NCBI GenBank assembly: GCA_963662155.1
Contig: OY759267.1
Location: 15,307,489-15,371,488 of the forward strand
Reading direction: 5' to 3'
Source: Lamellibrachia columna
Taxonomy: Eukaryota; Annelida; Polychaeta; Sabellida; Siboglinidae
DNA length: 64,000 nucleotides
The position numbers were made by a program, and so were the translations under genes. The notes under the pieces were generated by a model, which searched no databases, was not told where the DNA came from, and was given only the letters and a program-made list of their open reading frames with translations. This document shows, one piece after another, positions 22,728 through 34,401 of this stretch. Every line of letters starts with the position of its first letter. Positions within the stretch are counted from its first letter, which is position 1.

Positions 22728-25700
22728 TTACACTGCAGTTTTCCTAAAATGTAGATCATCCTTTGTGCAGCCCGGAGGCAGTGGAAGGTCAAAGATGACC
22801 GGAGGGTTGATCGGTTTATACGACTTGCTGCACGTGCTTGCATTGATGTACACTGTGTGGTCATCCTTCGAAATGCCATAGTCTGGGGGAAGAAACAAGT
22901 GAACCAGTCATTGTGTTATGACAGCATAAAGCTGCCAGATGGCTTTACTGGGAACTTATTTCCATGTTAGACATTCTAAGTCTATAACAAAATTCTAAAA
23001 AAAATTGCAAGGAGCAATGTCAGACATATACAGTTATATAAGTGATTATTGGATGCATGTAGTCAGTAATTTGTTCAAAAACTAACATTGTAATGCTTCT
23101 ATATTTGAAAAGCAATCAAAATAATTTATGTATACACCATGTTAACACACCGATGCACAAACAACACACACACGCTTGCAAATATGTACGCACATCAGAG
23201 ATTGACATGTTAATTATGACATGAAGAATAATATATAGGCAGATATATTTGATGACATATTCCTAATGGAAAACCTGTTATATTAATAAATTTTCATATA
23301 AAACCCTGGATTAAATCTTAAGTGGTGAACGCATGTATTGTAATATACCTTCATGAATGTGTCCAAAAACGTGATATTTTGGCTTCACCTGTTTGACTCT
23401 GTCCCGCAGTGCCCAACACCCACCCTTGGCTTGGTTGACACAATGGTCGCGCTGACCTGCACACAAAGCAACAGAATGTCACAATGACCAAATATCTCAA
23501 AAGTCACAAAGAAGAAAGTGAAACTAATACATCAACAAAAAAGTGATCGTTGACATGAGAGTTGCAATCCAAAAAATTTAGATCCATGGAACTCTCGGCA
23601 GCACTTAGTTTTTTCACTTTCTTTTTTCACCTTTTCCCTATTCTGACTTTCACATTGGTTTTTTCACTGCAACGTTTATGATTGTTTTTATTTCATAAAA
23701 TGAGGACCAATTTCAATGTCTTGTGGTTCTCGACATCAAAATATATGAGTATACTGTATACTTGCATGCAAATTTAAACTAAGAAATAATGGATGTTTTT
23801 TCAAATAAGTTGAAATAAACACTGTTGAAATAATGAAATTTTTTCCATCATGATATAATTAACACTCTTGCAAACAGAGTAATAAAAAACACTGAATGCA
23901 GAGTATTCAAGGTTAATGAAATTGATTAAATAATATTATTTTAAAATAATTGATTAATGCTTTAATTTTTTCCTACATTTGGAGTGGGTGATTTATAAGA
24001 ATTATGTGCACAGAAATGTCATAGCAATAGGTGCACCGTTGAACGTACATTGTATGTCTTTTAAAAACATCCCCCGAGAAACTACAAAATCACTTTACCA
24101 TACGGAGGCCCGTGGGTAAGAAGAACATCAATGCCAGATGGGATGCGGTTCCATGTGGCAATGCAATCCTCTTCTGACTTCAGACTGAATGCCCAGTCAC
24201 AGAAGTCTTCTGTCCTGAAACAGACATTTATTGAGCTATCAGCACATGCCGTGTCCTATTATAAGGATTCAGGAATTGTTTATTTGACACGACATATAAC
24301 ATAAATAACAAATACAACAGTATGAATTTTTACAAAAAGCATAAATCCATAAATATTGATGTCATAAATAAGAAATCTTGTCAGTCTGAGAGACTGCCAC
24401 TAAGACCATAATTTGGTCGTTAACGTGACAACCACCCATAGAATAAAAATTATATATTAAATATTATTATTAAATATAAAGTATCAAAAACAACAATCAA
24501 TATGTAACATATATTATTGTAATATGTGAGATGGTATGAAGAGGAAAAAGTTAGCAAACATTTAGCAGCAATTAGTTTTCGTACAAGTTGCAAATATAAA
24601 CATTTTTAATATTACAACTTGCATTGTAACAGAAAGAAATTCTTCGTTTAGAAACCGAATCCGTGCAATGAATGAGGATGAAATTGATCAATGTTCAAGA
24701 CAGGAGTGTTATTGATTACATGGGCAATACTACATATCCACTTAAATGGAACAACTTTGAAATCCCATTTTGGCCTACACTGCTTTATGTACCCATGGAT
24801 ATAAGGACTATAAAGAACAATTTGACCAAGTCCCCGCATGTTACTTATAGCAAGAGTCTACTGCATGTCATAACCAGAATCTGTTATATTCATATTCAAC
24901 ACCAGTCGCTGTACTTTTCAGTATTACTAAACTCATTATTTTGTCAGGTCAAATAAGGAGACTGTCTTGCATTATATCAAATTTATATAATACTGTTGAT
25001 TTAGTTCATGAAATTATTGTTGAGGTGGTTTGTAAACGTGATTTCTGCAATGCCTAAGAATGTTAATATAATGCAATACAATGAGTATTATCATCAAGTA
25101 CCACATACTCAGACATAGTTTTGATCAAGATGCTGGGCAATGCAAGATGTCATCATAAGCATTTACATAATGCTACATTACATTTCTACCAGTGAACCTA
25201 CTGCAAAGTCACCATTTTACAGCAATCATGCTACTTCCACTGTTTCTAGCTTCACTATGGGGAATATGGTGCCACCGAAACATAACAAGCATATGAATCA
25301 TGCTAAATATGTCACTGGTTGCTCAAAAAAAACAAAAAAAAAAACAATTGGGCCATGGAAAAATTTCAAGAAATGTGTTCTAATAAGCCAACATTTGTTT
25401 TCAACACAATAAGGTAACTGTTTAACACTAGGGGTGTCATTTAGTGACTAGTGTAGAACAACTGAAAAGTGGTGCCAACTGTTTAATACCAGAAGGCGAC
25501 ATTTTCAGTTGTTCTATACTAGTCAAATTACAATAATTATGGATCCTGCTACTTCAAATAGGGGGTGTACGCCAATTAGGACATGTATGCTTAATAGGTC
25601 AAATATGGTAGGCAAAATATGACCTCCCAAAAAAACTCTAAAGACTGTATTTGCAGGTTTTACTTACCAAGGGCTGCCGTAGATTCTGAGACCACAAACG

Positions 25701-27205
25701 ATGACCTCACTGTCTTGTAGGTACACACAGTTTGTCAGAAGTTCTTTGGTGCTGGATATATTTCTGTTCTCTATGAACCACTCCAGATAATCAGCATCCA
25801 GACGAACAGAACATTCTACTTCCTTGCGTTTCTTTTCAAAATTCATGTACTTTTCATCAAACGAGAGTTCATGGTTGCCAGCAATGACTATCTTATGTCG
25901 GTGTGGAAGCTTTCCTGGAATAAACCATTTGCTTCTGTCACAAAGTGTGGCCATAACTATTCCATAAGTAATTATTTCTTAATAAATTGCATTGACGATC
26001 AATGGTGGCTCAGCATAGTATCAGTGGCTGCTAGCAGTGGCGTATCTGGGATCTCGCAAAGGGGCAGTCACCCATCAGTTTACCATGTAGGGTAGGGGTT
26101 TGGCCCAATGCCAACCCCCCTAAATATTCCACTGGTTGCTAGTATCTGTGGCTGCTAGTATCAATGGATGCCAGTAATGAGGATATCCCTGTTTCACCTA
26201 CTCCCATTTTGCCTACTGATATTATTCCCATTTCACCAACTCTGCATTTGTATAGCTCTCCCATTTCACCAACTCTCATTGATTCACTCTTTCAGTATGA
26301 CTATGCAGATATCATTCACACTTCACCTATTCTGCATTAGGATTTCCCACTTTGTCATTAGGATTGAATTAAGTTAGTTTCAAGCATTTTGGTGAAACAA
26401 TAAAAAAAAAATGAAAAAAAAAAATGTATTCTTGACGTTAATTTTTAGCCCGCTAAATTATTCTTTATTCATAGACAACATTTACAAAGTCCAAAAAGAA
26501 CTTATATTTCACTCAGCATCAAAATCATGATTGGAATGTAATACTTGTAAAAAATTGTAAATCTAAAATTTAATTTGCAGAAAGAAGAGTTTTCCTTGAG
26601 TGAAATCTTTTTAATTATTTTAATAATTTAATTAATTTAAAATCCTTTTAATTATTATTTACCTTTAGACAACATTTACTAAATCCCAAAAGAACTAAAA
26701 GAATCCACATCCAATGTTTGATCACGTTCAAGCCAAGCCTTGTACATGTAGCTAGTAGACCAAGTCATCTAAGAGAAGGCAAAGTGGGAGTAGCCTTAAT
26801 TAGGCTGTAGGCGAACCGGGAAGCTATCTCAGATTTAGTAGTAGGCAAAATGGACATGACACTGACCAAATTGCCAGTAACAATGAATGAGAATATAATA
26901 TTAACAAGAATATAACACATATTAATCACCAACTAACTTAATTATTGATCATCTTGATGCTGGGTTCAGTTCACTGCAATATAATAGTCACCTATAAATG
27001 TGTTAAAATCATCAATCTGGTTGGGACTTCCAATCTGTGAGAAGTCGCCCGTATGTATAAGTACGTCTCCAGGTGGCAGGGCCTTGCGAATCACCTCCGC
27101 TTGTGTATGAGTGTCAGAGATGCACACAAACCTGACATGGTCTTCATGTATGGGAGTGTCCAGTGACAATGTAGACTTGGAAGTTTCCTGTGCTGCCACC
27201 TGCAT
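22728..27205 (-). CDS. MPPED-type metallophosphoesterase, paralogue B (five exons)
   Basis: Exons on the minus strand: 27205-26992, 25914-25668, 24214-24099, 23456-23349, 22882-22728 (stop). Together they make 840 nt, 279 residues, with phase kept at every GT/AG junction. Motifs: VRFVCISDTHT, LIHTGDF, KIVIAGNHELSFD, DVLLTHGPP, KYHVFGHIHEG, TVYINASTC, NPPVIFDLP, i.e. the full set of calcineurin-like metal ligands including the GHIHE His. The ATG at 27205 has an in-frame TAG three codons upstream, so it can serve as a start. TGTATGCAG and GGCAGCACAG offer tandem splice acceptors 12 nt apart instead, so an upstream 5' exon cannot be excluded. Compared with A, exon 2 carries 8 extra codons in a divergent stretch after FEKKRK. 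No frame damage is seen. Confidence 0.9.
26035..26134. mobile_element. Short hAT-like MITE in intron 1 of paralogue B
   Basis: Orthologous to 7420-7557 but about 38 bp shorter internally. Begins CAGTGGCGTATCTGG, ends TATTCCACTG; flanked by GCTGCTAG and GTTGCTAG. A further relative is at 61251. Confidence 0.6.
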
Positions 27206-27689
27206 ACAGGACTAAACTATTATTACAAAACATTACTGTCATAGGATTTGACACAATGCAGAAAGGAAACATCCTAACAAAGATTCTGTTTCTTCAAAGC
27301 ATAATCAAATTAGTACCATAATTAGGAGAAATAATATCACCTACTGTATAATGAAACAGCTAATTATGTATCGGTGCAAAGCACTAGTTAGGCATCACTT
27401 AGAATATGTGGTGTGTTTTTTATCAAATAGCATACAAATAACCATGAGTTCAAAATACAACATTTTAGCCTTGCTACGTCAGCTGCACCAAAGTCTTGCA
27501 TGATCCTATCAATATATCCCAATAGCTCCTTTTGAGCATATGCGCATCAAACCAGCAGATGTAAAATCATAAGGATTAATTTGTGGATCTTACGGATTTC
27601 TCTTACCAGTCCTACAGATGGGCACCACTGTCATTGCTCTGACCACTCAGGTGTATGAACCTTACTTATGAATAAATGCCTAATAGAAG

Positions 27690-28110
27690 CTGAACAGAGA
27701 ATGGCTTAATTAACAACACTGGATCATGAAATTAAGATATTGAATGGTGACAAATGTTGATAGAAATATGAAGGAAGGTAATAGGACTAGAGGGCACAAA
27801 TTAGGGTTAGTCAAAGAACAGTGTAGATTGAATATGAGAAGTACAGTGTACTTACTTACTCATTCTCACAGAGGACAATAAACGAATGTAATAAACCATT
27901 TAGTATATTACAGTTGTGTAAATGCCAGTTGTGCGAATATATCTAAAAATTAAACTGACAGATATGTCTGATGAAGGCGGGAAACCCATAAATGACAAAG
28001 TTGGACCAGTAGTAGCACTACGGATGAACCATGCAATTGTTACTTTCCTGGTCCACTTGTCATGGCTATAGCTTGTTGCTTATGGTGGCAATTGTTTTTT
28101 TTTTAAATGT
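27690..28110 (+). pseudogene. Old CR1-like LINE relic, duplicate of 9110-9610
   Basis: Same relic as in copy A without the 39-bp insertion; it retains 'ggatcatgaaattaagat', 'actagagggcacaaatta' and the 3' tail cores. No open frame. Confidence 0.65.
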
Positions 28111-28195
28111 GGCATCGCATGCAACACGTTTCGTTGCGAATCGGGTGAATCTTCGTATTAATACAACGCCGATGCGGCGATGAACCCGGAAATAA

Positions 28196-29982
28196 TATCT
28201 TTAGTTCCATCTGTTCAATTACACATTGAAAACGTAAAGAATCATTCGGTGTATAATCCATCCATTTGTGGAGAAAGACAGAACTCAAAGAGAAAACTTA
28301 TATATTAATGGTTGGATTTATTTTATGAGTAAATCTATCTAGACTCCGGACGTGACTGTAGTCTTAGTCTACTAGCCGAGCTGTGTCATGGCTATGCTTA
28401 TGACTCACCAGCAGGATTCTAGCTAGAGTACTAGTAGTGGTTACACTTACATTCCTTTATATTTGTATACGTCTATTATGTCTAAACATGTATGTGTAGC
28501 CTCAATAGGCTACAACCAATTTCGTAGCCTTAATTGGCTACAGTACAGCCTTAAATTAATTAATTGGCAATGACACCGAACCGAACTCCGAAGTCTGAAG
28601 AGTAATCAGAAAATGAAACCAGCTCGAAGTCGAAGCGAATAATTAGACTTTTATTAATATGCCTAGACTGTACGTCAAACGTAGACAATCGTCTGCTTCG
28701 TAGGAACTAAATTCGATTAATCTGGGTATATAACTTACTTGTTGGTTGTCAGTGCACATCATAATAATGTCTGTCTTGTTTACATGGCACGTACACAGTA
28801 CTGCCATCTCTCCGAGTCTTTGCAAACTACAAACGAGGATGAGTCATAAACTGTAGTCATAGTGTAGCCTCGATTATCCAGGCTCCGCACTGTGGCGCCA
28901 CTGTTTGTCGCATACATCTTCGCCTGGATGCAAAGTTTGGTTCTTATTGTGACGGAAATTATGTGTGCGTCCAGAATCTTGGCGCTCACATAAGTAGCTA
29001 ATTAAGATCTCATCCGAGAATTTGGCTAATTCATAAAATAAGAGTGAACTTATTAGTTTATACGATGCAATTCGAATTCGAATTAACCTTGTATGTAAAT
29101 TCATAACACGTTTAGATAAATAAAGAAACACACTGATAATTGCGGCACTAGGTACTGACATCAGATGGAAATCAAGGATAAGGAGACAATGGGTACAATC
29201 ACTTTATGTACATAATGAATAATGTGTAATCATACTGTATGTTTTATGTTTCACCCTCTTTTTACATTATTATGTTAACTGTCGTGTATAACGCTATGGA
29301 CCTATATATGACGTATCATTATATGTGTATTAGTGTCTGAATAAAAAAACTGAATTGAATCGAACTGAATCCTCCTCTTATTTAGAATCTGCACAGGTGA
29401 TGTTGACGAGGAGATGACAAGGGAGTGATGCGCATGCGATACATATCCAACATCTCATTCGTTTTGCTCCGGGTATAATCCGCAAAATTCAATGTTTTTA
29501 AACACTTTGTTAACTATCTCTGCTTTAGAATATACGGAAAACATTTGTGATCGGCGAAGGAGTTCGGTAAATACCAACATTTAAAAAAATAAGTGCCTGA
29601 AACGCCCTAGCAACGATCTAAACTTGGTGGGCACGTAAACAAAAGAAAAAGGCGGGAAAAGTGGGTGTTTGTGTATATCAAAGACAATTGTGTGTGCTGA
29701 GACACCTTTCTATTATATTCTCATATGCGTAACTGCATAACTGCTGGACTGGGTTGCAGCAGTGCTGGCCCTCTTGTGCATGGTAGGGCAATATCTAACT
29801 CAGTAGTAATAGCAGTAGACTAGTAGTAGTTACAGCATGATTGGATTAGATAAGAATGGCTGCTGGAGGTACATAGTCAGCGGTACTAGAGACGAGAACA
29901 CATATCGCAAAAAAATAGGTTACGGAGAAATGTGTTTGCCCTGACTGTAGCAATGGAGTGGAGGAGGAATCTGAAGCCATTG
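28196..29982. other. Spacer without recognised gene; possible LINE 3' end near 29160-29372
   Basis: No conserved protein motif on either strand. About 29160-29372 ends in AATAAAAAAACTGAATTGAA and a short GAATTGAATC-type tail, which looks like the 3' end of a LINE in plus orientation, but no coding part is attached. Confidence 0.4.
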
Positions 29983-30003
29983 ATGTAAGGCAGTGTTCGG
30001 CAA

Positions 30004-30113
<110 letters not shown>

Positions 30114-30154
30114 TGCAAACACGCACATAAGGATATTATCATTCTTGTAACACG

Positions 30155-30208
30155 TACAATATATACATATATATATGTATGTATATATATATATATATAT
30201 ATATATGC
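30155..30208. repeat. (TA)n-rich microsatellite
   Basis: ATATATAC/TATATG stretches ending in about 12 pure TA units, inside the hAT element. Confidence 0.9.
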
Positions 30209-30349
30209 ATGCAACATATACGTTGTGTGTAGCAGTGGTATCGAGTGTTGTTGTAAATAGGTCTGATTTTGAACAACAGTTCGATAGTCACTATGCTGTT
30301 TAAAAACACACATTATTCATGTTACGTGTTCTTGGCATGCCGCTGATGC

Positions 30350-31440
30350 CATATTGACCCGTGTGCCACTGACGTCTGATGCTAGAGATGTTGCTGCGCC
30401 ACCAAGTGTCCCACATCTGGCTGCAGACTTGACACTGCGAGCCTCAGCACGTCATCCAAATGTCCATCTGTTAGATGCGTTCATGGCTTGCATTATACGA
30501 AGTTCATCTTATAATAATAATAATAAAATTACTTCTTTGGCGCCAATATCCTCGGAAAATCCAAGCTCAGTGGCGCAACAAAACCAAAGGATTAGGCATT
30601 CTCGTTACCATGTACAATGCAAAAAGTCGTCAACCGATGGATGGAGGTGCCAAGAAGCTAAGGAGAATAGGCAATTTTGATAAGATAGGTTTTCAGATTA
30701 CGGCGAAATGAAGCTATATTTCTTGCTGATTTTACGCTGTCGGGGAGTGAATTCCACAGAGTTGGTGCGGCAACCGAGAAAGCTCGAGTTCCAGCATTTG
30801 TCTTAACTCTAGGAACAGAAAGTAAACCAGAACCAGACGACCGAAGCTGTCTGGGTTGTCTTGCTGGAGTGAGCATTGAATGTAAATATGCAGGTTGTTT
30901 GGTTGAAAGGGCTTGATAGGTAATTGTACAGATCTTAAAAATAATGCGATATCGCATAGGGAGCCAATGCAATGATTTTAGAAGTGGCAGTGAGCGAGAG
31001 AAACGAGGAGATCGTGTAACTACCCTAGCCAAACAATTTTGGACACGTTGAAGTTTTTTTTCACTCCCTGTTGCGAGCCCTGATACTTGTAAATCGGTCA
31101 TCAAACTCTCGTCTCAGCAGCTCAATGAATGCTACGAAGGCCTACATGTCCGGAGTAGCTAGTTTGTTTTTATGAGTGTCGGGAAGTAATTTGCATCCCG
31201 CAGTTGTGTTTCCCACAATCGAAACCTGGTCTCGAAAGTGGAGACAAACGGGCACTGTGCATTGATTAGTTGTTCTCTTCTCTGGAGTTTGGCGTTCAGC
31301 AGACTGAGGTGCTCCGTGACGTAGACTAAAATGCAAAATCGCACATCCATAAGGGGTCAGTGAATGCCGGTACTTCTGCATCCTTCTTCTCCATGAATAC
31401 GCTAATCTCATGTCTCAGCTCGTACACGTGGCACAGCATG
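30350..31440 (-). pseudogene. hAT transposase remnant (GTF2IRD2-like type), split
   Basis: On the minus strand near 31435-31150: VYELRHEISVFMEKKD, VPAFTDPLWMCDFAF then, after a frameshift, VYVTEHLSLLNAKLQRRE, FVSTFETRFRLWETQLR. This is the central region of hAT transposases related to the domesticated GTF2IRD2/ZBED group. The L2-like insertion (about 30509-31130) separates it from a C-terminal piece near 30460-30380 (HLDDVLRLAVSSLQPDVGHLV). Upstream coding sequence has been replaced by the minisatellite. Not functional. Confidence 0.8.
30509..31104 (-). mobile_element. L2-like LINE 3' fragment inserted in hAT transposase
   Basis: Minus-strand frame 31104-30658 encodes the C-terminal domain downstream of RT: LQRVQNCLARVVTRSPRF, LLKSLHWLPMRYRIIFKI, AFSVAAPTLWNSLPDSVKS, FRRNLKTYLIK. 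The 3' tail runs through GAGGATATTGGCGCCAA to a (TTA)n end at about 30510. Related tails occur at 50950 and 60732, and a related coding scrap at 45745. Confidence 0.85.
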
Positions 31441-32534
31441 GCAACCCAACCTAGTCTCACGTCTCAGCTCGTACACGTGGCACAGCATGGCAGCCCAACC
31501 TAGTCTCACGTCTCAGCTCGTACACATGACACAGCATGGCAACCCAACCTAGTCTCATGTCTCAGTTCGTACACGTGGCACAGCATGGCAGCCCAACCTA
31601 GTCTCATGTCTCAGCTCGTACACGTGACACATCATGGCAACCAAACCTAGTCTCATGTCTCGGCTTGTACACGTGACACAGCATGGCAACCCAACCTAGT
31701 CTCATGTCTCAGCTCGTACACGTGGCACAGCATGGCAGCCCAACCTAGTCTCATGTCTCAGCTCGTACACGTGGCACAGCATGGCAGCCCAACCTAGTCT
31801 CACGTCTCATCTCGTACACGTGACACAACATGGCAGCCCAACCTAGTCTCACGTCTCAGCTCGGTACACGTGGCACAGCATGGCAGCCCAACCTAGTCTC
31901 ACGTCTCATCTCGTACACGTGACACAGCATGGCAGCCCAATCTAGTCTCACGTCTCAGCTCGGTACACGTGGCACAGCATGGCAGCCCAACCTAGTTCCA
32001 TGTCTCAGCTCGTACACGTGGCACATCATGTCAACCCAACCTAGTCCCATGTCTCAGCTGGTACATGGGGCACAGCATGGCAACCCAACCTAGTCTCATG
32101 TCTCGGCTCGTACACGTGGCACAGCATGGCAGCCCAACCTACTCTCATGTCTCAGCTCGTACACGTGGCACAGCATGGCAGCCCAACCTAGTCTCACGTC
32201 TCAGCTCGTACACGTGGCACAGCATGTCAACCCAACCTAATTTCATGTTTCAGCTCGTACACGTGGCACAGCATGGCAACCCAACCTAGTCTCATGTCTC
32301 AGCTCGTACACGTGGCACAGCATGGCATCCCAACCTAGTCTCATGTATCGGCTCGTACACGTGGCACAGCATGGCAACCCAACCTAGTCTCATGTCTCGG
32401 CTCGTACACGTGGCACAGCATGGCAACCCAACCTAGTATCATGTCTCGGCTCGTACACGTGGCAGAGCATGGCAACCCAACCTAGTATCATGTCTCGGCT
32501 CGTACACGTGGCACAGCATGGCAACCCAACCTAG
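31405..32534. repeat. 49-bp minisatellite, about 23 copies
   Basis: Unit (two parts): TAGTCTCATGTCTCAGCTCG then TACACGTGGCACAGCATGGC and AACCCAACC, with variants at about 6 positions and some 50-bp units. Read on the minus strand one unit gives AMLCHVYELRHE, which continues directly into the transposase frame at its left end, so the array arose by amplification of transposase coding sequence. 49 is not a multiple of 3, so the array has no continuous frame. Confidence 0.95.
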
Positions 32535-33000
32535 CCAGGGCACTTCGGTTCAGTGCAGGAATTGTTAATATTGCACATTCCTCTCGGACGGAAGGTGCTG
32601 GAACTGCCAGTGATTTAACGAGTGATGATGAGTGTTATTCAAAACAACACATTATCACTCAAACACAAAAAAGATAGAACATTCAAGTCTGCATGTTGGC
32701 AAAAGTGAATTAATTAAAGTTTAAAGGAAGTGAGAAATCTGATATGTTCATCACGTGGAAATGGTATTACCGAGTTGCATTATGTGATGTTTCGCCTAGA
32801 CGTCTCGTCTAGAATTTAGTCTAGACAAGACGTACTATTTTTTATTTTATATATAAATTTTGCGGGCGCGGGCATCGCCATGCATAATCTCACTATCAGT
32901 CCGCAGGCCACATGAAATAGCTCTGCGGGCCGCAGGTTGCCGACCCCTGATGTAAGGTGTATATAAGGGGTGGTTACACAAATACTGCCAGAACGTATCA

Positions 33001-33175
33001 TTAGTGTCTAAGCATACATTTAGACAGACGGACTGATTCTAACAAACACTATTAGTTCACGCCATATGCTTCTCTCCCCGGATGTCTCGGGAGCATACGT
33101 TATTTCTCTTGTAAAACCAGACACAGGGATAATGTATTATTGCATATTATTACTGTGAACAGTCACGACATTACA
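33001..33175 (-). repeat. Gypsy 3' LTR (left LTR)
   Basis: 175 bp; minus-strand orientation starts TGTAATGTCGTGAC and ends GACACTAA. Differs from the other LTR by two substitutions and one 2-bp indel. A purine run AAAGAGAGGAGGGA (33176-33189 complement) directly abuts it and is the polypurine tract. GTATCA target duplication at 32995-33000. Confidence 0.93.
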
Positions 33176-33558
33176 TCCCTCCTCTCTTTAAAATTAATGA
33201 TCGTAAGTTCTGATTAGTTATACCATCATTCTCCTTAAATGTACACAATTGCAAACGTAACATTATTACACAAGTGAGCAATTTCAACTTAAAGTCCTGT
33301 TGAAAATATCTGATTCACAGTCTCAACTCAATGTTTCATTGAATGTCTCTTATTCACAGACTATTCTCAATGTTCTTGTGAATGTCTCATACAGATAACT
33401 CAAAATTTATTTCTTACAATTACTTGACTGATAGCATCACTAATGTTCATACACAAACTAATGCAGTCCTCATTTTGGAAGCAGAGGGTACTAGCACATG
33501 CTCCCAAAAGACTAGCATGGTACCATTAATCAAACAGCATTATTGTAGCTGTGAATGA

Positions 33559-34401
33559 TTAAGGTCTATTAACATAGTCTTTCATCCAAGCAGGTTTTCT
33601 GTTCCTGGTGGACCTAGATGAGTACCTAGGTCGTTCCACCGTGTTCGGAGTAGCTGTGTCTTCCGCCTCACTCTCTTCAGTTGGGACATCATCGTTCACG
33701 GAATGGTCCTCCATCGAGTCACTTTCCATCGGCGATTCCATCTTCACGTTCACCGGTTTGAACCTTGAAACGTTTCGAGTAACGACATGTCGTTCATTCC
33801 TAGCTGTGATCATCGGTCCTTGTCTAGCCACCACCTCATAGGCCATGGGTTGGTACGGAGTAGAATATTTGTTGGTTCTCCTCTGTTACATCATGACTAT
33901 GTCTCCTGGTTGGAGATTCGAGGATTTCGCCTTCGCTCTTTTGTCAGCATATTGCTTCATTCGAGACTTTGCTCTCGCATCTGCTTCTCTCATGGTTCTG
34001 TCAGACTTTGATGCCTCTTTGTTTTCAGGTAGGGTTGTCTTGATGTTCCTGTTAAAGCGCGCCGTCGCTGGAGATACTCCCGTCGAGCTGTGTGGCGTAG
34101 CTCGGTAACTGCGAAGAAATCGGTACATTTCCTGCTTCCACACTTTTCCTTCAAGCATTGCGCAACGAATCGCCTTTTCGAATGTTCGCATGAATCTCTC
34201 CACTTCACTGTTAGCTTGCGGCCATTCTGGTGTTATTTTCCTGTGCTGGAAACCTGCGTACTCCGCAAAGGATTTGAATTCGGAGCTTTGGAATGGAGGT
34301 CCATTGTCCGATTTCACCACTTCCGGTATACCATAAGTGCTGAATATCTTATCCAGTTTCGGGATGGTAGAATACGCAGATGTGGACCTAGTGATTTCCA
34401 C
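33559..34401 (-). pseudogene. Gypsy integrase catalytic core and C-terminus
   Basis: After a stop at about 34392 the integrase continues: second catalytic Asp in VVKSDNGPPF, Glu in QANSEVERFMRTFEK, then YRATPHSSTG and LQPGDIVMM. Another stop at about 33885 separates the tail (33846-33559), with ARQGPMITARN and an acidic Ser/Glu-rich, Arg-rich end. No envelope gene follows. Confidence 0.85.

Larger units (their letters stand above)
21392..28195. repeat. Segmental duplication, copy B
   Basis: Collinear partner of 2625-9692, about 6.8 kb, with the same exon order, intronic MITE and LINE relic. About 21640-22720 is the 3' flank of paralogue B with no gene. Repeats of GAAATTGTC(T/C)CC(A/C)GTGAGGC at 21533-21600 are a short local tandem array absent from copy A. 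Confidence 0.9.

Noticed and set aside
31405..32534. CRISPR-like array
   Set aside because: Head-to-tail repeats without spacers in a eukaryotic transposon; a minisatellite.
33005..33175. LTR beginning at TG (33005) instead of 33001
   Set aside because: TTAG precedes TG in both LTRs and the GTATCA duplication fits only if the LTR includes it.
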